A stretch of DNA of 64,000 nucleotides from Leifsonia soli (lineage in GTDB: Bacteria > Actinomycetota > Actinomycetes > Actinomycetales > Microbacteriaceae). Made by a program: the position numbers and the translations under genes. Below are positions 41,704-51,340 of the stretch, one piece after another. The notes under the pieces are model-generated. The model was not told where the DNA came from, did no database searches, and worked only from the letters and a program-made list of their open reading frames with translations. Positions within the stretch are counted from its first letter, which is position 1. Each line of letters begins with the position of its first letter. The stretch covers positions 3,853,148-3,917,147 of the forward strand of contig NZ_JACCBJ010000001.1 of the NCBI RefSeq assembly GCF_013408745.1, written 5' to 3'.

Positions 41704-43137
41704 CTAGGCGCGGGCGGCGGCGTACTGGGTGCGGATGACGGGACGGGTGTCGACGGGGAGCGCGGCGGAGGTCTCAACAGTCCAGGTCGGACGGGTTCCG
41801 GTCAGCGCCCAGGCGGCCTGGACGGCGCCGCCGTCGGCGACGTACTCGCCGGGGGCCGGCACCTCGACGGGGGCGTCGAAGACCTGCGCGGCCACCTGCG
41901 CGACGGCCGGATTCTGCGCCGCACCGCCGATCAGCAGGATGCGGCGCTCGCGGACGCCGGCCGCGCGGACGGCGTCGAGTCCGTCGGCCAGCCCGCACAG
42001 CATCCCCTCGATCGCGGCCCGTGCGAGGTTCGCCGGCGTGGTCGAGGCGAGCGTGAGTCCGTGGATGCTGGCCTTCGCGTCCGGGAGGTTGGGGGTGCGC
42101 TCGCCCTCGAAGTACGGCACCAGCACCACGCCGCCCGATCCCGGCTCCGCCGAGAGGGCGAGGGCGGACAGCCCGTCGTGGTCGACCGACAGCAGGTCGG
42201 CGATGGAGCCGAGAACGCGCGCGGCGTTGAGGGTCGCGATCAGGGGGAGGGACAGGCCGGAGGCGTCCGCGAAGCCCGCGACGGTTCCCGAGGCGTCCGC
42301 GATGGGCGCGTCGGTCACGGCGAAGACCGTGCCGGAGGTGCCGATCGAGACGACGACGTCGCCGTCCGCGGCGCCGAGGCCGAGGGCGGCGCCCGCGTTG
42401 TCGCCGGCGCCCGGTCCGACGAGCACGCCGGACGGCGTGCGGCCGGCCGACTCCGACGGGCCGAGGACGCGGGGCAGGATCACGGCGTCGCCGCCCGCTC
42501 CCGAGCCCGCCTCACGGCCGGAACGCCCGAGCGCACGCGCGAACAGGTCGAGGTCGTACGCGCCGGAGGCCGCGCCCCAGTAGGCGGTGCCGCTCGCGTC
42601 GGAGCGGTCCGTCGTGAGCGCCTCGAGGTCGGGCCCGAGCTCGCTCTCGCCCTCCGGTCCGTAGCCGCGGAGGCGCCAGGTGAGCCAGTCGTGGGGGAGC
42701 GCGACGGCGGCGACGCGTGCGGCGTTGCCTGGCTCCGCATCCCGCAGCCAGCGCAGCTTGGTCGCGGTGAAGGATGCGACGGGCACCACACCGACGCGGG
42801 CCGCGTACTCCTCGGCCCCGACCTCGTCGATCAGATCGCGGGCGGCCTGCGCGGAACGGGTGTCGTTCCAGAGCAGGGCGTCGCGGATGACCCGGCCCTG
42901 CGCATCCAGCACCACCATGCCGTGCTGCTGTCCGGCGACGGAGATCGCGGCGACGTCGTCGAGCCCGCCGGCGGCCGCGATGGCCTCCTGCAGCGCGCTC
43001 CACCAGGCCGCCGGATCGACCTCGGTTCCGTCGGGATGCGCGGCGCGGCCCGACCGGACCAGCTCGCCGGTCCCGAGGTCGCGCACGACCACCTTGCAGC
43101 TCTGCGTCGAGGAGTCGACGCCGGCGACGAGAGTCAC
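41704..43137 (-). CDS. xylB: Xylulokinase
   Basis: A 477-residue FGGY-family kinase that phosphorylates D-xylulose to xylulose 5-phosphate. It begins [16 protein letters not shown] (phosphate-binding strand), has the substrate motif [13 protein letters not shown] and LWNDTRSAQ, and later [12 protein letters not shown] and [13 protein letters not shown], the ATP-site motifs of xylulokinases. It lies downstream of xylA on the same strand, 120 bp away, with a family-A palindromic repeat between them, so the two are probably co-transcribed with some attenuation. Confidence 0.96.
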   Translation of the reverse strand: MTLVAGVDSSTQSCKVVVRDLGTGELVRSGRAAHPDGTEVDPAAWWSALQEAIAAAGGLDDVAAISVAGQQHGMVVLDAQGRVIRDALLWNDTRSAQAARDLIDEVGAEEYAARVGVVPVASFTATKLRWLRDAEPGNAARVAAVALPHDWLTWRLRGYGPEGESELGPDLEALTTDRSDASGTAYWGAASGAYDLDLFARALGRSGREAGSGAGGDAVILPRVLGPSESAGRTPSGVLVGPGAGDNAGAALGLGAADGDVVVSIGTSGTVFAVTDAPIADASGTVAGFADASGLSLPLIATLNAARVLGSIADLLSVDHDGLSALALSAEPGSGGVVLVPYFEGERTPNLPDAKASIHGLTLASTTPANLARAAIEGMLCGLADGLDAVRAAGVRERRILLIGGAAQNPAVAQVAAQVFDAPVEVPAPGEYVADGGAVQAAWALTGTRPTWTVETSAALPVDTRPVIRTQYAAARA

Positions 43138-43162
43138 GGCTGTCCTTTCAGAAGAGATCCCA

Positions 43163-43235
43163 CCCGCCGTCGAGTCCGCGAACTTTGCACGTTTTCAGAC
43201 CGAGAACGTGCAAAAAGTGCGGACTCGACGGCGGG
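43163..43235. repeat. Palindromic repeat, family A (copy A2)
   Basis: Core 43167-43231 with flanking complementary bases to 43163 and 43235: 31-nt arms (43163-43193 and 43205-43235) with a 4-nt internal mismatch and an 11-nt loop. The left arm is identical over 25 nt to the reverse complement of 59422-59446. It lies between xylA and xylB, inside a co-directional pair, followed by a G-rich tract up to 43257. Confidence 0.85.
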
Positions 43236-43257
43236 CGGGAGCGGGCGGGGGAGGGGA

Positions 43258-44448
43258 TCAGCGCGCGCCGAGCAGGTGCTCGAGGGCGAGCTGCTGCAGG
43301 CGGACGAAGCCGAAGCCCTTACCGCCGAAGTACGCCGAGGGGTCGAAGTCCTCGTACGCGCTGCGGTCGGCGAGCAGGTCATCGTACGACTCGCCCTCGC
43401 CGAGCGTCGGATGCGTCAGCTCGATGACGCGGGACGCCTCCAGCTGCTCCTGCACCTCGGGGTCGGCGCGGAACGCCTGCGCCCGCTCCTTGAGGAGCAG
43501 GTAGGTGCGCATGTTGGCCGCGGCCGACTCCCAGACACCGGTGATGTCCTCGGTGCGGGACGGCTTGTAGTCGAAGTGGCGCGGGCCGTCGTAGGCCGGT
43601 CCGCCGTTCGGGCCGCCGTTCTCGAGCAGGTCGACGAGCGCGAAGGCGTTCTGCAGGTCGCCGTGACCGAAGACGAGGTCCTGGTCGTACTTGATGCCGC
43701 GCTGGCCGTTGAGGTCGATGTGGTAGAGCTTGCCGTGGTACAGCGCCTGGGCGATCCCGGCGGCGAAGTTCAGGCCCGCCATCTGCTCGTGGCCGACCTC
43801 GGGGTTGAGGCCGACGAGCTCCGGGCGCTCCAGCGACTCGATGAAGGCGATGGCGTGACCGAGGGTCGGCAGCAGGATGTCGCCGCGCGGCTCGTTCGGC
43901 TTCGGCTCGATGGCGAAGCGGATGTCGTAGCCCTTGTCGGTGACGTAGTCGCCGAGCAGGTTGACGGCCTCGCGGTAGCGCTCGAGGGCGGCGCGGATGT
44001 CCTTGGCCGAGTCGTACTCGGCGCCCTCGCGGCCGCCCCACATCACGAACGTCTTGGCGCCGAGCTCGGCGGCCAGGTCGAGGTTGCGCAGCACCTTGCG
44101 GAGAGCGAAGCGGCGGACGGCGCGGTCGTTGGAGGTGAAGCCGCCGTCCTTGAAGACGGGGGCGCTGAACAGGTTGGTGGTCACCATCGGCACGATGATG
44201 CCGGTGTCGGCGAGGGCCTGCTTCAGCCGGTCGATCTGCTTCTGGCGCTCGGCGTCGGTCGAGCCGAACGCGAACAGGTCGTCGTCGTGGAAGGTGAGGC
44301 CGTAGGCGCCGAGCTCGTCGAGCTTGTGCACCGCCTCCACCACGTCGAGCTGCGGGCGGGTCGGGCCGCCGAACGGGTCGGTGCCGTTGTAGCCGATGGT
44401 CCACAGTCCGAACGAGAACTTGTCGGCACGGGTGGGGGTGAGGCTCAT
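43258..44448 (-). CDS. xylA: Xylose isomerase
   Basis: A 396-residue class-I xylose isomerase, converting D-xylose to D-xylulose. Catalytic His54 and Asp57 are in FHDDD, at the same positions as in Streptomyces enzymes; later metal/substrate motifs include [25 protein letters not shown] (Glu and Lys), [14 protein letters not shown] and [16 protein letters not shown]. The sequence looks complete. It is the promoter-proximal gene of the xylA-xylB pair, and a GTTT/AAAC dyad lies upstream. Confidence 0.97.
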   Translation of the reverse strand: MSLTPTRADKFSFGLWTIGYNGTDPFGGPTRPQLDVVEAVHKLDELGAYGLTFHDDDLFAFGSTDAERQKQIDRLKQALADTGIIVPMVTTNLFSAPVFKDGGFTSNDRAVRRFALRKVLRNLDLAAELGAKTFVMWGGREGAEYDSAKDIRAALERYREAVNLLGDYVTDKGYDIRFAIEPKPNEPRGDILLPTLGHAIAFIESLERPELVGLNPEVGHEQMAGLNFAAGIAQALYHGKLYHIDLNGQRGIKYDQDLVFGHGDLQNAFALVDLLENGGPNGGPAYDGPRHFDYKPSRTEDITGVWESAAANMRTYLLLKERAQAFRADPEVQEQLEASRVIELTHPTLGEGESYDDLLADRSAYEDFDPSAYFGGKGFGFVRLQQLALEHLLGAR

Positions 44449-44474
44449 GATGTTCCTTCAGCGTCGTCGGTGAT

Positions 44475-44497
44475 TTGTTGTTTCAATAAACTTATAC
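44475..44497 (-). promoter_or_regulatory. Putative ROK/XylR operator and -10 upstream of xylA
   Basis: The AT-rich patch TTGTTGTTTCAATAAAC (44476-44492) interrupts GC-rich DNA upstream of xylA. On the minus strand it reads GTTTATTGAAACAACAA, with a GTTT/AAAC dyad, and TATAAG just before it is a good -10. AACAA motifs also occur in the likely operator at 57971. XylR-type ROK repressors bind similar AT-rich dyads; two ROK genes are encoded nearby. Confidence 0.5.
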
Positions 44498-44555
44498 AGC
44501 ACTGCGGCGACGAGCGCGAGTCCGCCAGGCGAACCCGCAGCCCGTCACGCGCCGG

Positions 44556-46880
44556 TCAGCGCGCGTCCGTGAAGACGGCACCCACGGTAGCCGTCTCGAC
44601 GTCCGCCGTCACCAGGCGGGCGTCCGCGGGGGTGACCTCGTGCACCGGGCCGATGATGGTCACGTCCGCCGTCGTCTCGCGGAGGTCGCACGACGGGCCG
44701 ACCCAGAGCTCCACGGCCCCGGGCTCGACGATGCGGGTCAGCGAGCGGTCCGAGAAGGCGAGGCGGGTCGTCGGGACGGCGAACCGCACGACGGCCTCCT
44801 CGCCCGGCTGCAGCTCCACCCGCCGGTAGCCGAGCAGCTGCGCCACCGGCCGGGTGACGCTCGCCTGCACATCCCGGGCATACAGCTGCACCAGGTCCGT
44901 ACCGGCACGCTCGCCCGTGTTGCGGATGCGGACGGTCGCGGTGAACGTCCCTCCGGCGGCCACCTCCCCGTCGGCCACCAGGTCGCTGCGCTCGAACATC
45001 GTGTACGAGAGTCCGTGACCGAACGGGAGCACCGGCGTGCTGTCGGCGCTCGTGATCTCGGTGGGGCCGCCCAGGACCGGGTGGAGGTACGAGTACGGCT
45101 GCGCGCCCGCCGAGCGGGGGAGCGACACCGGGAGGTGACCGGACGGCGAGATCCGCCCCGAGAGCACGGCGGCCAGTGCGCGGCCGCCCTCCTCGCCGGG
45201 GAAGAACGCCTGCAGCACGGCCGCGGGAGCCGTGACGCCCTCCACGGCCCAGGAGATCGCGTAGGGACGGCCGGAGAGCACGACGAGCACCACCGGGGTC
45301 CCGGTCGCGACGACCCGCTCGACCAGCTCGCGCTGGATGCCGGGGAGCTCCAGGCTCTCCACATCGTTGCCCTCGCCGACGGTCCCGCGGCCGAACAGCC
45401 CGGCGCGGTCGCCGACCACGACGACCGCGACGTCGGCGGCGCTCGCCGCCGCGACGGCGGCGGGGATGCCGGAGCGGTCGTCGCCCTCCACGTCGCAGCC
45501 GCGCTCGTACGCGACGGAGGCGGACGGGAACTCCGCCCGCACCGCGTCCAGAACGGAGGGCAGCTCGAATCCGAGCGGAACCTCGGGGTGGTGGGCGAGG
45601 ACGTGGTTCGCGAACGAATAGCAGCCCATCAGCGCTTCGGGGGCGTCGGAGTTCGGGCCGAGCACCGCGATGCTCGCCGGGGCCGACGCGAGCGGCAGCG
45701 TGCCGTCGTTGGTCAGCAGCACCAGGGACTCCTCGGCCAGCCGCAGCGCCACGTCCCGATGGGCGGGCGTGTCGAGGTCGATGGATGCGGGCGGCGCGTC
45801 GAAGGCCTCGTCCAGCAGACCCAGGTCCTCCTTCTGCGCGAGCACGCGCAGCACGGCCCGGTCGACCAGGGCCTCGTCGACCTCTCCCGAGCGGATGCGC
45901 GAGACCAGCGGCTCGAGGAACGCGTCGCCGGTCGGCAGCTCGACATCGATGCCGGCCGCGAGCGCGATCGCCGCGGCCTCGCCGAGATCCGAGGCGACCC
46001 CGTGCATGGTGTGCAGGAAGGCGACGGAGAAGTAGTCGGAGACCACGGTCCCGTCGAAGCCCCACTCGTCGCGGAGCACTCCGGTGAGGTACTCGGCGCT
46101 CGCCGCGACGGGGACGCCGTCGATCTCGGCGTACGAGTTCATGACCGAGCGCACCCCGCCATCCCGCAGCGCCATCTCGAACGGGGGCAGCAGGGTGTCG
46201 CGCACCTCGCGGGGTCCCGCGTGCACCGGCGCGTGGTTGCGCCCGGCCTGTGAGGCGGAGTAACCGACGAAGTGCTTCAGCGTCGCGTGGACGCCGGCGC
46301 CCTGCAGACCGCGGACGTAGGCGGTGCCGAGCGTCCCGACGACGTACGGGTCCTCGGCGATGCACTCGTCGACGCGGCCCCAGCGCGGGTCGCGGATGAC
46401 ATCCAGCACCGGAGCGAGCCCCTGGTGGATGCCCAGCTCGCGCATCGACATCCCGATCAGGCCGGCCATCTCCTCCACCAGCTCCGGGTCGAACGACGCC
46501 CCCCACGCCAGCGGCGTCGGGAACGTGGCCGCCTTCCAGGCCGCCAGCCCCGTGAGGCACTCCTCGTGCACAAGCGCGGGGATGCCCAGCCGGGTCTCCT
46601 CCTTCAACCGGCGCTGCTCCGCCCACAGCCAGGCCGCGCGCTCGACCGGATCGACCGGCCGCGTGCCGTAGACGCGGGTCAGCTGTCCGAGACCGTGCAC
46701 GGTGGCGTCCGCGTACGCACCCGGGTTGCCCATCTCGCCGGCCATCGGCGCCACGAGCTCGTCGCCCTTGTCGACCCAGAAGCCGACCAGCTGCGCGAGC
46801 TTCTCCTCCAGCGTCATGGAGGCGAGGAGGGCGCTCACGCGCTCGGAGGGCGCAGTCGAGCGCGGAAGGGATTCGGTCAT
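44556..46880 (-). CDS. Glycoside hydrolase family 3 (beta-xylosidase/beta-glucosidase)
   Basis: A 774-residue GH3 enzyme with no signal peptide, hence cytoplasmic. The N-terminal TIM barrel holds the KHFVGYSASQAGRNHAPVHAG block and the nucleophile Asp282 in VVSDYFS; the alpha/beta sandwich (AVLGPNSDAPEALMGCYS) and C-terminal fibronectin-III-like domain (GTFTATVRIRNTG ... RPVAQLLGYRRV) follow. It releases a terminal sugar from beta-linked oligosaccharides. It lies 30 bp behind the MalG-like permease and so hydrolyses what that importer brings in. Nearness to xylAB and an acetyl-xylan-type esterase favours xylo-oligosaccharides. Confidence 0.94.
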   Translation of the reverse strand: MTESLPRSTAPSERVSALLASMTLEEKLAQLVGFWVDKGDELVAPMAGEMGNPGAYADATVHGLGQLTRVYGTRPVDPVERAAWLWAEQRRLKEETRLGIPALVHEECLTGLAAWKAATFPTPLAWGASFDPELVEEMAGLIGMSMRELGIHQGLAPVLDVIRDPRWGRVDECIAEDPYVVGTLGTAYVRGLQGAGVHATLKHFVGYSASQAGRNHAPVHAGPREVRDTLLPPFEMALRDGGVRSVMNSYAEIDGVPVAASAEYLTGVLRDEWGFDGTVVSDYFSVAFLHTMHGVASDLGEAAAIALAAGIDVELPTGDAFLEPLVSRIRSGEVDEALVDRAVLRVLAQKEDLGLLDEAFDAPPASIDLDTPAHRDVALRLAEESLVLLTNDGTLPLASAPASIAVLGPNSDAPEALMGCYSFANHVLAHHPEVPLGFELPSVLDAVRAEFPSASVAYERGCDVEGDDRSGIPAAVAAASAADVAVVVVGDRAGLFGRGTVGEGNDVESLELPGIQRELVERVVATGTPVVLVVLSGRPYAISWAVEGVTAPAAVLQAFFPGEEGGRALAAVLSGRISPSGHLPVSLPRSAGAQPYSYLHPVLGGPTEITSADSTPVLPFGHGLSYTMFERSDLVADGEVAAGGTFTATVRIRNTGERAGTDLVQLYARDVQASVTRPVAQLLGYRRVELQPGEEAVVRFAVPTTRLAFSDRSLTRIVEPGAVELWVGPSCDLRETTADVTIIGPVHEVTPADARLVTADVETATVGAVFTDAR

Positions 46881-46910
46881 GTCGATCTCACACTTCTTGA
46901 CGGGCGGGCG

Positions 46911-47807
46911 TCAGCCCTTGACGGCGCCGGTCAGGCCGCCGACGATGCGGCGCTCGAACAGGCTGAAGAAGATCAGCGCCGGGATCATGGACAGCGACGT
47001 GAACGCCAGCACCTTGGCGGTGTCGACGGAGTACTGCGACGAGAACGCCTGCACTCCGAGGGGCAGCGTGAACGTCGCGTCGTTGTTGAGGAGGAAGAGG
47101 GGCAGCAGGTAGCTGTTCCAGCTCGCGATGAAGGCCAGGATGCCGACGGTGATGACCCCCGGCAGCGACAGGCGCAGCACCATCCGCCAGAAGAAGCCCA
47201 GTCGGCTGCAGCCGTCGATGAAGGCCGCCTCCTGGATCTCGTCCGGGATGGCGCGGAGGAACGGCACCAGGATGATGATCGTCGTCGGAAGGGCGAAGGC
47301 GATCTGCGGGAGGATGACGCCGCCGAGCGAGTTCATCAGGCCGAGATTGCGGACCACGATGTACAGCGGCGTGATCGCCACCGTGATCGGGAACATCAGG
47401 CCGGCGGCGAACAGCGCGTAGAGGGCGCCGCGGCCGCGGAACCGGTAGCGGGCGAGGACGTAGCTCGCCATCAGGCCGAGGATGATCACGCCGACCGTCG
47501 TCACGACGGCGACGATGGTCGAGTTGAGCACCTCCTGCCAGAAGACCCCGCCGGTGAGCACGCCGATGTAGTTCGCGGCGTTCCACGGGTTGGGGAATCC
47601 GGCCGGGTCGATCGTGATCTGCGAGTTCGTGCGGAACCCGCCGATGACGATGTAGGCGATCGGCGCCAGCATCAGCGCGATGACGACGAGGGCGACGAAG
47701 TAGACGGTCGGGGAGCCCCAGGGCAGCCCCTTGGCCTTCTTGCGGTCCGGCGCCTCCAGGACGCCCGGGGCGTCCGGGGCGTCGGGGATGACGGTGAAGG
47801 CGCTCAT
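46911..47807 (-). CDS. Carbohydrate ABC transporter permease (CUT1, MalG-like)
   Basis: A 298-residue membrane subunit with six helices after a 30-residue polar N-terminus. The EAA loop reads EIQEAAFIDGCSRLGFFWRM, and the protein ends ERRIVGGLTGAVKG, the usual MalG-side finish. It overlaps the MalF-like gene by 4 bp and is followed by the GH3 gene. The set (binding protein, two permeases, glycosidase) is a standard oligosaccharide-utilisation operon lacking its own ATPase. Confidence 0.95.
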   Translation of the reverse strand: MSAFTVIPDAPDAPGVLEAPDRKKAKGLPWGSPTVYFVALVVIALMLAPIAYIVIGGFRTNSQITIDPAGFPNPWNAANYIGVLTGGVFWQEVLNSTIVAVVTTVGVIILGLMASYVLARYRFRGRGALYALFAAGLMFPITVAITPLYIVVRNLGLMNSLGGVILPQIAFALPTTIIILVPFLRAIPDEIQEAAFIDGCSRLGFFWRMVLRLSLPGVITVGILAFIASWNSYLLPLFLLNNDATFTLPLGVQAFSSQYSVDTAKVLAFTSLSMIPALIFFSLFERRIVGGLTGAVKG

Positions 47808-48841
47808 CGCTTCTTCCTTCCGGTGCGCCTGTCACCCGTGAGCGCGCCCTCGGTGTCCCGCCGCAGCACGAACCGCTGGTAGAAGAGGGCGACGATCAGG
47901 GAGATCAGGAAGATGACGACGGCGACGGCGTTTCCGTAGCCGAAGTTGCCGGCGTTGCGGCCGTTGGCGACCATGTAGGTCGCCATGGTCGACGTGCCGG
48001 CGGTCGAGGCGACGTACTGGCCCCAGATGATGTAGACGAGGTCGAACAGCTGGAGCGCTCCGATGATGGACAGGAACGCCCAGATGCGCAGCGTCGGGCC
48101 GAGGAGCGGCAGGGAGATCCGTCGCTGGATCTGCCAGTACGACGCGCCGTCGAGGGCGGCGGCCTCGTACAGCTCCTCGGGGATGCCCTGCAGGCCGGCC
48201 AGGAAGAGGATGACGGCGAAGCCGACGTACTTCCAGGTCAGGATGGCCAGCAGCGTCCAGATCGCCAGGCTCGGGTTCGACAGCCAGTCCTGCGCGAGGA
48301 AGCCGAGCCCGATGTTCTTCAGGAGCCCGTTGAGGGCGCCGTTGGTGGAGAGCATGAGGCTCCACCCGGTGCCGACGACGACCTCTGCGATGACGTACGG
48401 CACGAAGATCAGGACGCGGATCAGCGACTGTCCGCGCATCTTGCGGTTGAGCAGCAGCGCCAGCAGGATCGCCGCAGGACCCTGGAGCACCAGGGACCCG
48501 ATCACGATGAGCCCGTTGTGCATGAGGGCCTGCTGGAACGCGGAGTCCTGGAGGATGGTGATGTAGTTCTGCAGGCCGACGAAGTCGGTGGCCGGCCCGT
48601 ATCCCTGCCAGCGGAAGAAGCCGTAGTAGGCGGCGATCGCGACGGGGAAGATCACGAACGCCAGGAAGACGATGGCTGCGGGCCCGGCCAGCAGCGCGAT
48701 CTCCAGGCGCATGGCCCAGCCGCTGCCCTTGCGGCGGCGCGGCTGCGGCGGGGACGACGCGGCTGCGCCGCCCCCGCCGTGCTGCGCGAGACCCGCTGTC
48801 GGCGCGACGCCGGGGGACGTGTTCTCGCGGATGTTCGTCAC
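47804..48841 (-). CDS. Carbohydrate ABC transporter permease (CUT1, MalF-like)
   Basis: A 345-residue membrane subunit. The GTG at 48841 follows the binding-protein stop by 11 bp with GAGG upstream; longer frames run through that gene. The N-terminal 50 residues are unusually Gly/Ala/Pro-rich and end in PRRRKGSGW before helix 1. The EAA loop reads ELYEAAALDGASYWQIQRRI. It forms the channel with the MalG-like protein encoded downstream. Confidence 0.94.
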   Translation of the reverse strand: MTNIRENTSPGVAPTAGLAQHGGGGAAASSPPQPRRRKGSGWAMRLEIALLAGPAAIVFLAFVIFPVAIAAYYGFFRWQGYGPATDFVGLQNYITILQDSAFQQALMHNGLIVIGSLVLQGPAAILLALLLNRKMRGQSLIRVLIFVPYVIAEVVVGTGWSLMLSTNGALNGLLKNIGLGFLAQDWLSNPSLAIWTLLAILTWKYVGFAVILFLAGLQGIPEELYEAAALDGASYWQIQRRISLPLLGPTLRIWAFLSIIGALQLFDLVYIIWGQYVASTAGTSTMATYMVANGRNAGNFGYGNAVAVVIFLISLIVALFYQRFVLRRDTEGALTGDRRTGRKKR

Positions 48842-48852
48842 GAGGACCGTCC

Positions 48853-50139
48853 TCAGCCCTTCTTGGCGGCGTCGTTGGCCGCCTGGATGAGCTGCTTCGG
48901 GTCGCTCTTGCCCGCCAGCATGTCGACGACCGCCACGTTGAGCGCGTTGCCGACGTTCTGTCCGAGGACGGTGTCGAGCCACTGCGAGACGTACGGGGCC
49001 GCGTTGTAGGCCTTCAGTACATCCTTCAGGTAGGGCTCGGTGACGACCTTCTGCGCCTCCGAGTTGACCGGCGGGGCGTTGAAGGCCTTGTAGTAGGCCT
49101 CCTGCTGCTCCGTCGACGCGACGAAGTTGAGGAAGTCGGCGCACTCCTTCGGAGCCTTGACCGAGCACGAGTAGCCGTCGACGCCGCCCATGATCGAGCC
49201 GGGCTCGCCCTTACCGCCGGGAACCTCCGGGAAGGGGTAGAAGCCGAGGTCGGGGAGGGGCTTCTGGTCGGGGGTCAGGGACGCGATCACGCCCGGGTCC
49301 CACGCGCCCATGAGCTCCATCGCGGCCTTGTGGTTGGCCACGAGACCGGCCGAGCTGCCTGCGCCCTGCTGTGCGGAGGTCGTCAGGAAGCCGTCGTTGA
49401 ACGGCTTGGTCTTGGCGAACGCGTCGAGGTCCTCCGCGGCCTTGAGCCAGCACGGGTCGTTGAACGACTTCGAGTCGGCGCTCTTCTCCATGGTCGACCC
49501 TGCGCACTCGCGCAGTGCGAACCAGTAGAACCAGTGCGCCGCCGGCCAGGCGTCCTTGGCGCCGAGGGCGATCGGGGCGACCCCGGTGGCCTTCAGCTTC
49601 GTGACGTCGGCGTTGAGGTCGTCGATCGTCTTGGGTGCCTCGGTGATGCCTGCTGCCGTGAACAGGTCCTGGCTGTAGAAGAGCCCGCCCGGCAGGACGG
49701 CGATGGGCATGGCCCACACCTTGTCCTGGTAGGTCTCGGCCTTGAACGAGCCTTCGGAGATGTTCTTCTTGGTCTCGGACGACACCTTGCCGGTGATGTC
49801 CATCAGCTGACCTGCGTTGACCATCGCCGCCATCTTGCCGCCGCCGCGCTGCAGGAAGATGTCGGGTGCGTCGCCGCTGTTGAGCGCGGTCTGCAGTTTT
49901 CCGTCGAGGTCCTCGTTCTGGATGGACTGGACCTTGATGGTGACCTTCGGGTTCGCCTTCTCGAATGCTGCGACGGCATTCTTCCAGAACGCCTGGCCGG
50001 GGCCGGTGGTGGAGTTCTGCCAGAGGGTCATGGAGACCTTGCCGTCGCTGGAGCTGTCGGAGCCGCCGCTGCACCCGGTGAGGGCGAGCGCGCCGGCCAT
50101 CACGACGGCGGCCCCGGTGAGGAGCTTGGTGCCTTTCAT
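48853..50139 (-). CDS. Sugar-binding lipoprotein (CUT1, family 1)
   Basis: A 428-residue extracellular binding protein. The signal peptide ends in a lipobox at Cys23 (LTGC) followed by a Ser/Asp linker. Mature features: SMTLWQNSTTGPGQAFWKNAV, APDIFLQRGGGKMA, MPIAVLPGGLFYSQDLF. It resembles xylobiose/chitobiose-type binding proteins by context only. It is the first gene of the GH3 operon and divergent from a LacI gene; GTTTTCGAAAAC at 50213-50224 sits just upstream of its TTGACA promoter element. Of the five binding-protein genes it is the only one not followed by a stem-loop. Confidence 0.93.
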   Translation of the reverse strand: MKGTKLLTGAAVVMAGALALTGCSGGSDSSSDGKVSMTLWQNSTTGPGQAFWKNAVAAFEKANPKVTIKVQSIQNEDLDGKLQTALNSGDAPDIFLQRGGGKMAAMVNAGQLMDITGKVSSETKKNISEGSFKAETYQDKVWAMPIAVLPGGLFYSQDLFTAAGITEAPKTIDDLNADVTKLKATGVAPIALGAKDAWPAAHWFYWFALRECAGSTMEKSADSKSFNDPCWLKAAEDLDAFAKTKPFNDGFLTTSAQQGAGSSAGLVANHKAAMELMGAWDPGVIASLTPDQKPLPDLGFYPFPEVPGGKGEPGSIMGGVDGYSCSVKAPKECADFLNFVASTEQQEAYYKAFNAPPVNSEAQKVVTEPYLKDVLKAYNAAPYVSQWLDTVLGQNVGNALNVAVVDMLAGKSDPKQLIQAANDAAKKG

Positions 50140-50181
50140 GTGATTCCAACCTGTTCTCTTCGTTGAGGTGGGGACGACGGA

Positions 50182-50241
50182 AGTGTCGCAAGCGACGGGG
50201 GTGGTGTCAAACGTTTTCGAAAACCTTTTCTACGCTATGCT
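50182..50241. promoter_or_regulatory. Divergent promoters with GTTTTCGAAAAC operator
   Basis: On the minus strand TTGACA (50205-50210) and GACACT (50182-50187) are spaced 17 bp for the binding-protein operon. On the plus strand TATGCT (50236-50241) is a -10 for the LacI gene, 8 nt before its ATG. The perfect 12-bp palindrome GTTTTCGAAAAC (50213-50224) covers the plus -35 and abuts the minus -35, so one LacI site can control both directions. Confidence 0.75.
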
Positions 50242-50249
50242 CTGACGCC

Positions 50250-51251
50250 ATGGGACGGCGTCCGACGATCAGCGATGTGGCTGCTGCTGCCGGCGTCTCG
50301 GTCGCCACCGTGTCGAAGGCCGTGAACGGCCGGTACGGAGTGGCGACCTCGACGGTGGAGCGCGTGCTGCAGGTGGTGCAGGAGCTCGGCTACGAGTCGA
50401 GCCTGGTCGCCAGCAGCATGCGGTCGCGCCGCACCGGCGTGATCGGCGTGCTCGTCGCCGACTTCGAGCCGTTCTCCGCCGAGATCCTCAAAGGCGTCGG
50501 GACGGCGCTCCACGACTCGCGCTACGACCTGCTCGCGTACAGCGGATCGCGCCAGCCGTCGAGCGAGGGATGGGAGCGGCGCTCTCTCAGCCGGCTCAGC
50601 GGCACGCTCATCGACGGCGTCATCATGGTCACTCCGACCGTCGTGAACGCGAACGTCGACGTCCCGATGGTGGCCATCGACCCGCACGCCGGCCGCGCCG
50701 ACCTGCCGACCGTCGAATCGGACAGCTTCGGCGGCGCGCGCAACGCGACCGCGTTCCTGATCGGGCTGGGCCACCGCCGCATCGCCTTCGTGGCCGGACG
50801 TCCGGACCTCCGCTCGTCGAGTCTCCGCGACGCGGGATACCGCCGCGCGCTGGGCGAGGCGGGCATCCCCTTCGATCCGTCGCTGGTGGCAGTCGGCCGC
50901 TACGAGCACGACACCGTTCGCGAGGTGACCCTGCCGCTGCTGCGCCGGGCGGACCGGCCGACCGCGGTGTTCGCCGCGAACGACATCTCGGCGATCGCGG
51001 TCATCGAGGTCGCCGCCGAGCTCGGCCTCGATGTCCCGCGCGACCTCTCGGTGGTCGGCTTCGACGACATCCCCGAGGCGTCGCAGTTCAGCCCGCCGCT
51101 GACGACCGTGCGCCAGCCCATGCAGGGCCTGGGCGCGACGGCCGCCGACCTGCTGATCCGGCTGATGAACGGCGAGACGCCGGAGCGCATCCACGTGCGG
51201 CTCCCCACCCGCCTGGTCCGCCGAGCGACGACCGCCGCGCCCCCCTCCTGA
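50250..51251 (+). CDS. LacI-family transcriptional regulator
   Basis: A 333-residue repressor; HTH at about residues 4-23 (PTISDVAAAAGVSVATVSK), hinge AVNGRYGV, effector domain with AFVAGRP, FAANDISAIAV and VVGFDDIPEASQF. The ATG at 50250 is preferred over an upstream in-frame start at 50163, which would place the operator inside the coding region. The leader is only about 0-3 nt if TATGCT is the -10. It most likely represses the divergent oligosaccharide operon (50139 to 44556) and itself through GTTTTCGAAAAC. Confidence 0.93.
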   Translation: MGRRPTISDVAAAAGVSVATVSKAVNGRYGVATSTVERVLQVVQELGYESSLVASSMRSRRTGVIGVLVADFEPFSAEILKGVGTALHDSRYDLLAYSGSRQPSSEGWERRSLSRLSGTLIDGVIMVTPTVVNANVDVPMVAIDPHAGRADLPTVESDSFGGARNATAFLIGLGHRRIAFVAGRPDLRSSSLRDAGYRRALGEAGIPFDPSLVAVGRYEHDTVREVTLPLLRRADRPTAVFAANDISAIAVIEVAAELGLDVPRDLSVVGFDDIPEASQFSPPLTTVRQPMQGLGATAADLLIRLMNGETPERIHVRLPTRLVRRATTAAPPS

Positions 51252-51276
51252 CCCTCGCGCCACCCCGCGCCGCGGT

Positions 51277-51332
51277 CCCGTCGAGATTTGGCGCACGTCT
51301 TCGACGGGGAGGCGGGGGAGGCGGGGGAGGCG
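51277..51332. repeat. Short hairpin plus three GGGGAGGCG tandem repeats
   Basis: The 89-bp gap between the convergent LacI and esterase genes holds CCCGTCGA (51277-51284) and TCGACGGG (51301-51308), an 8-bp hairpin whose outer bases resemble family-A repeats. It is followed by three exact GGGGAGGCG copies (51306-51332). It may act as a terminator; the G-tracts could form a quadruplex. Confidence 0.6.
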
Positions 51333-51340
51333 CGCCGCGG

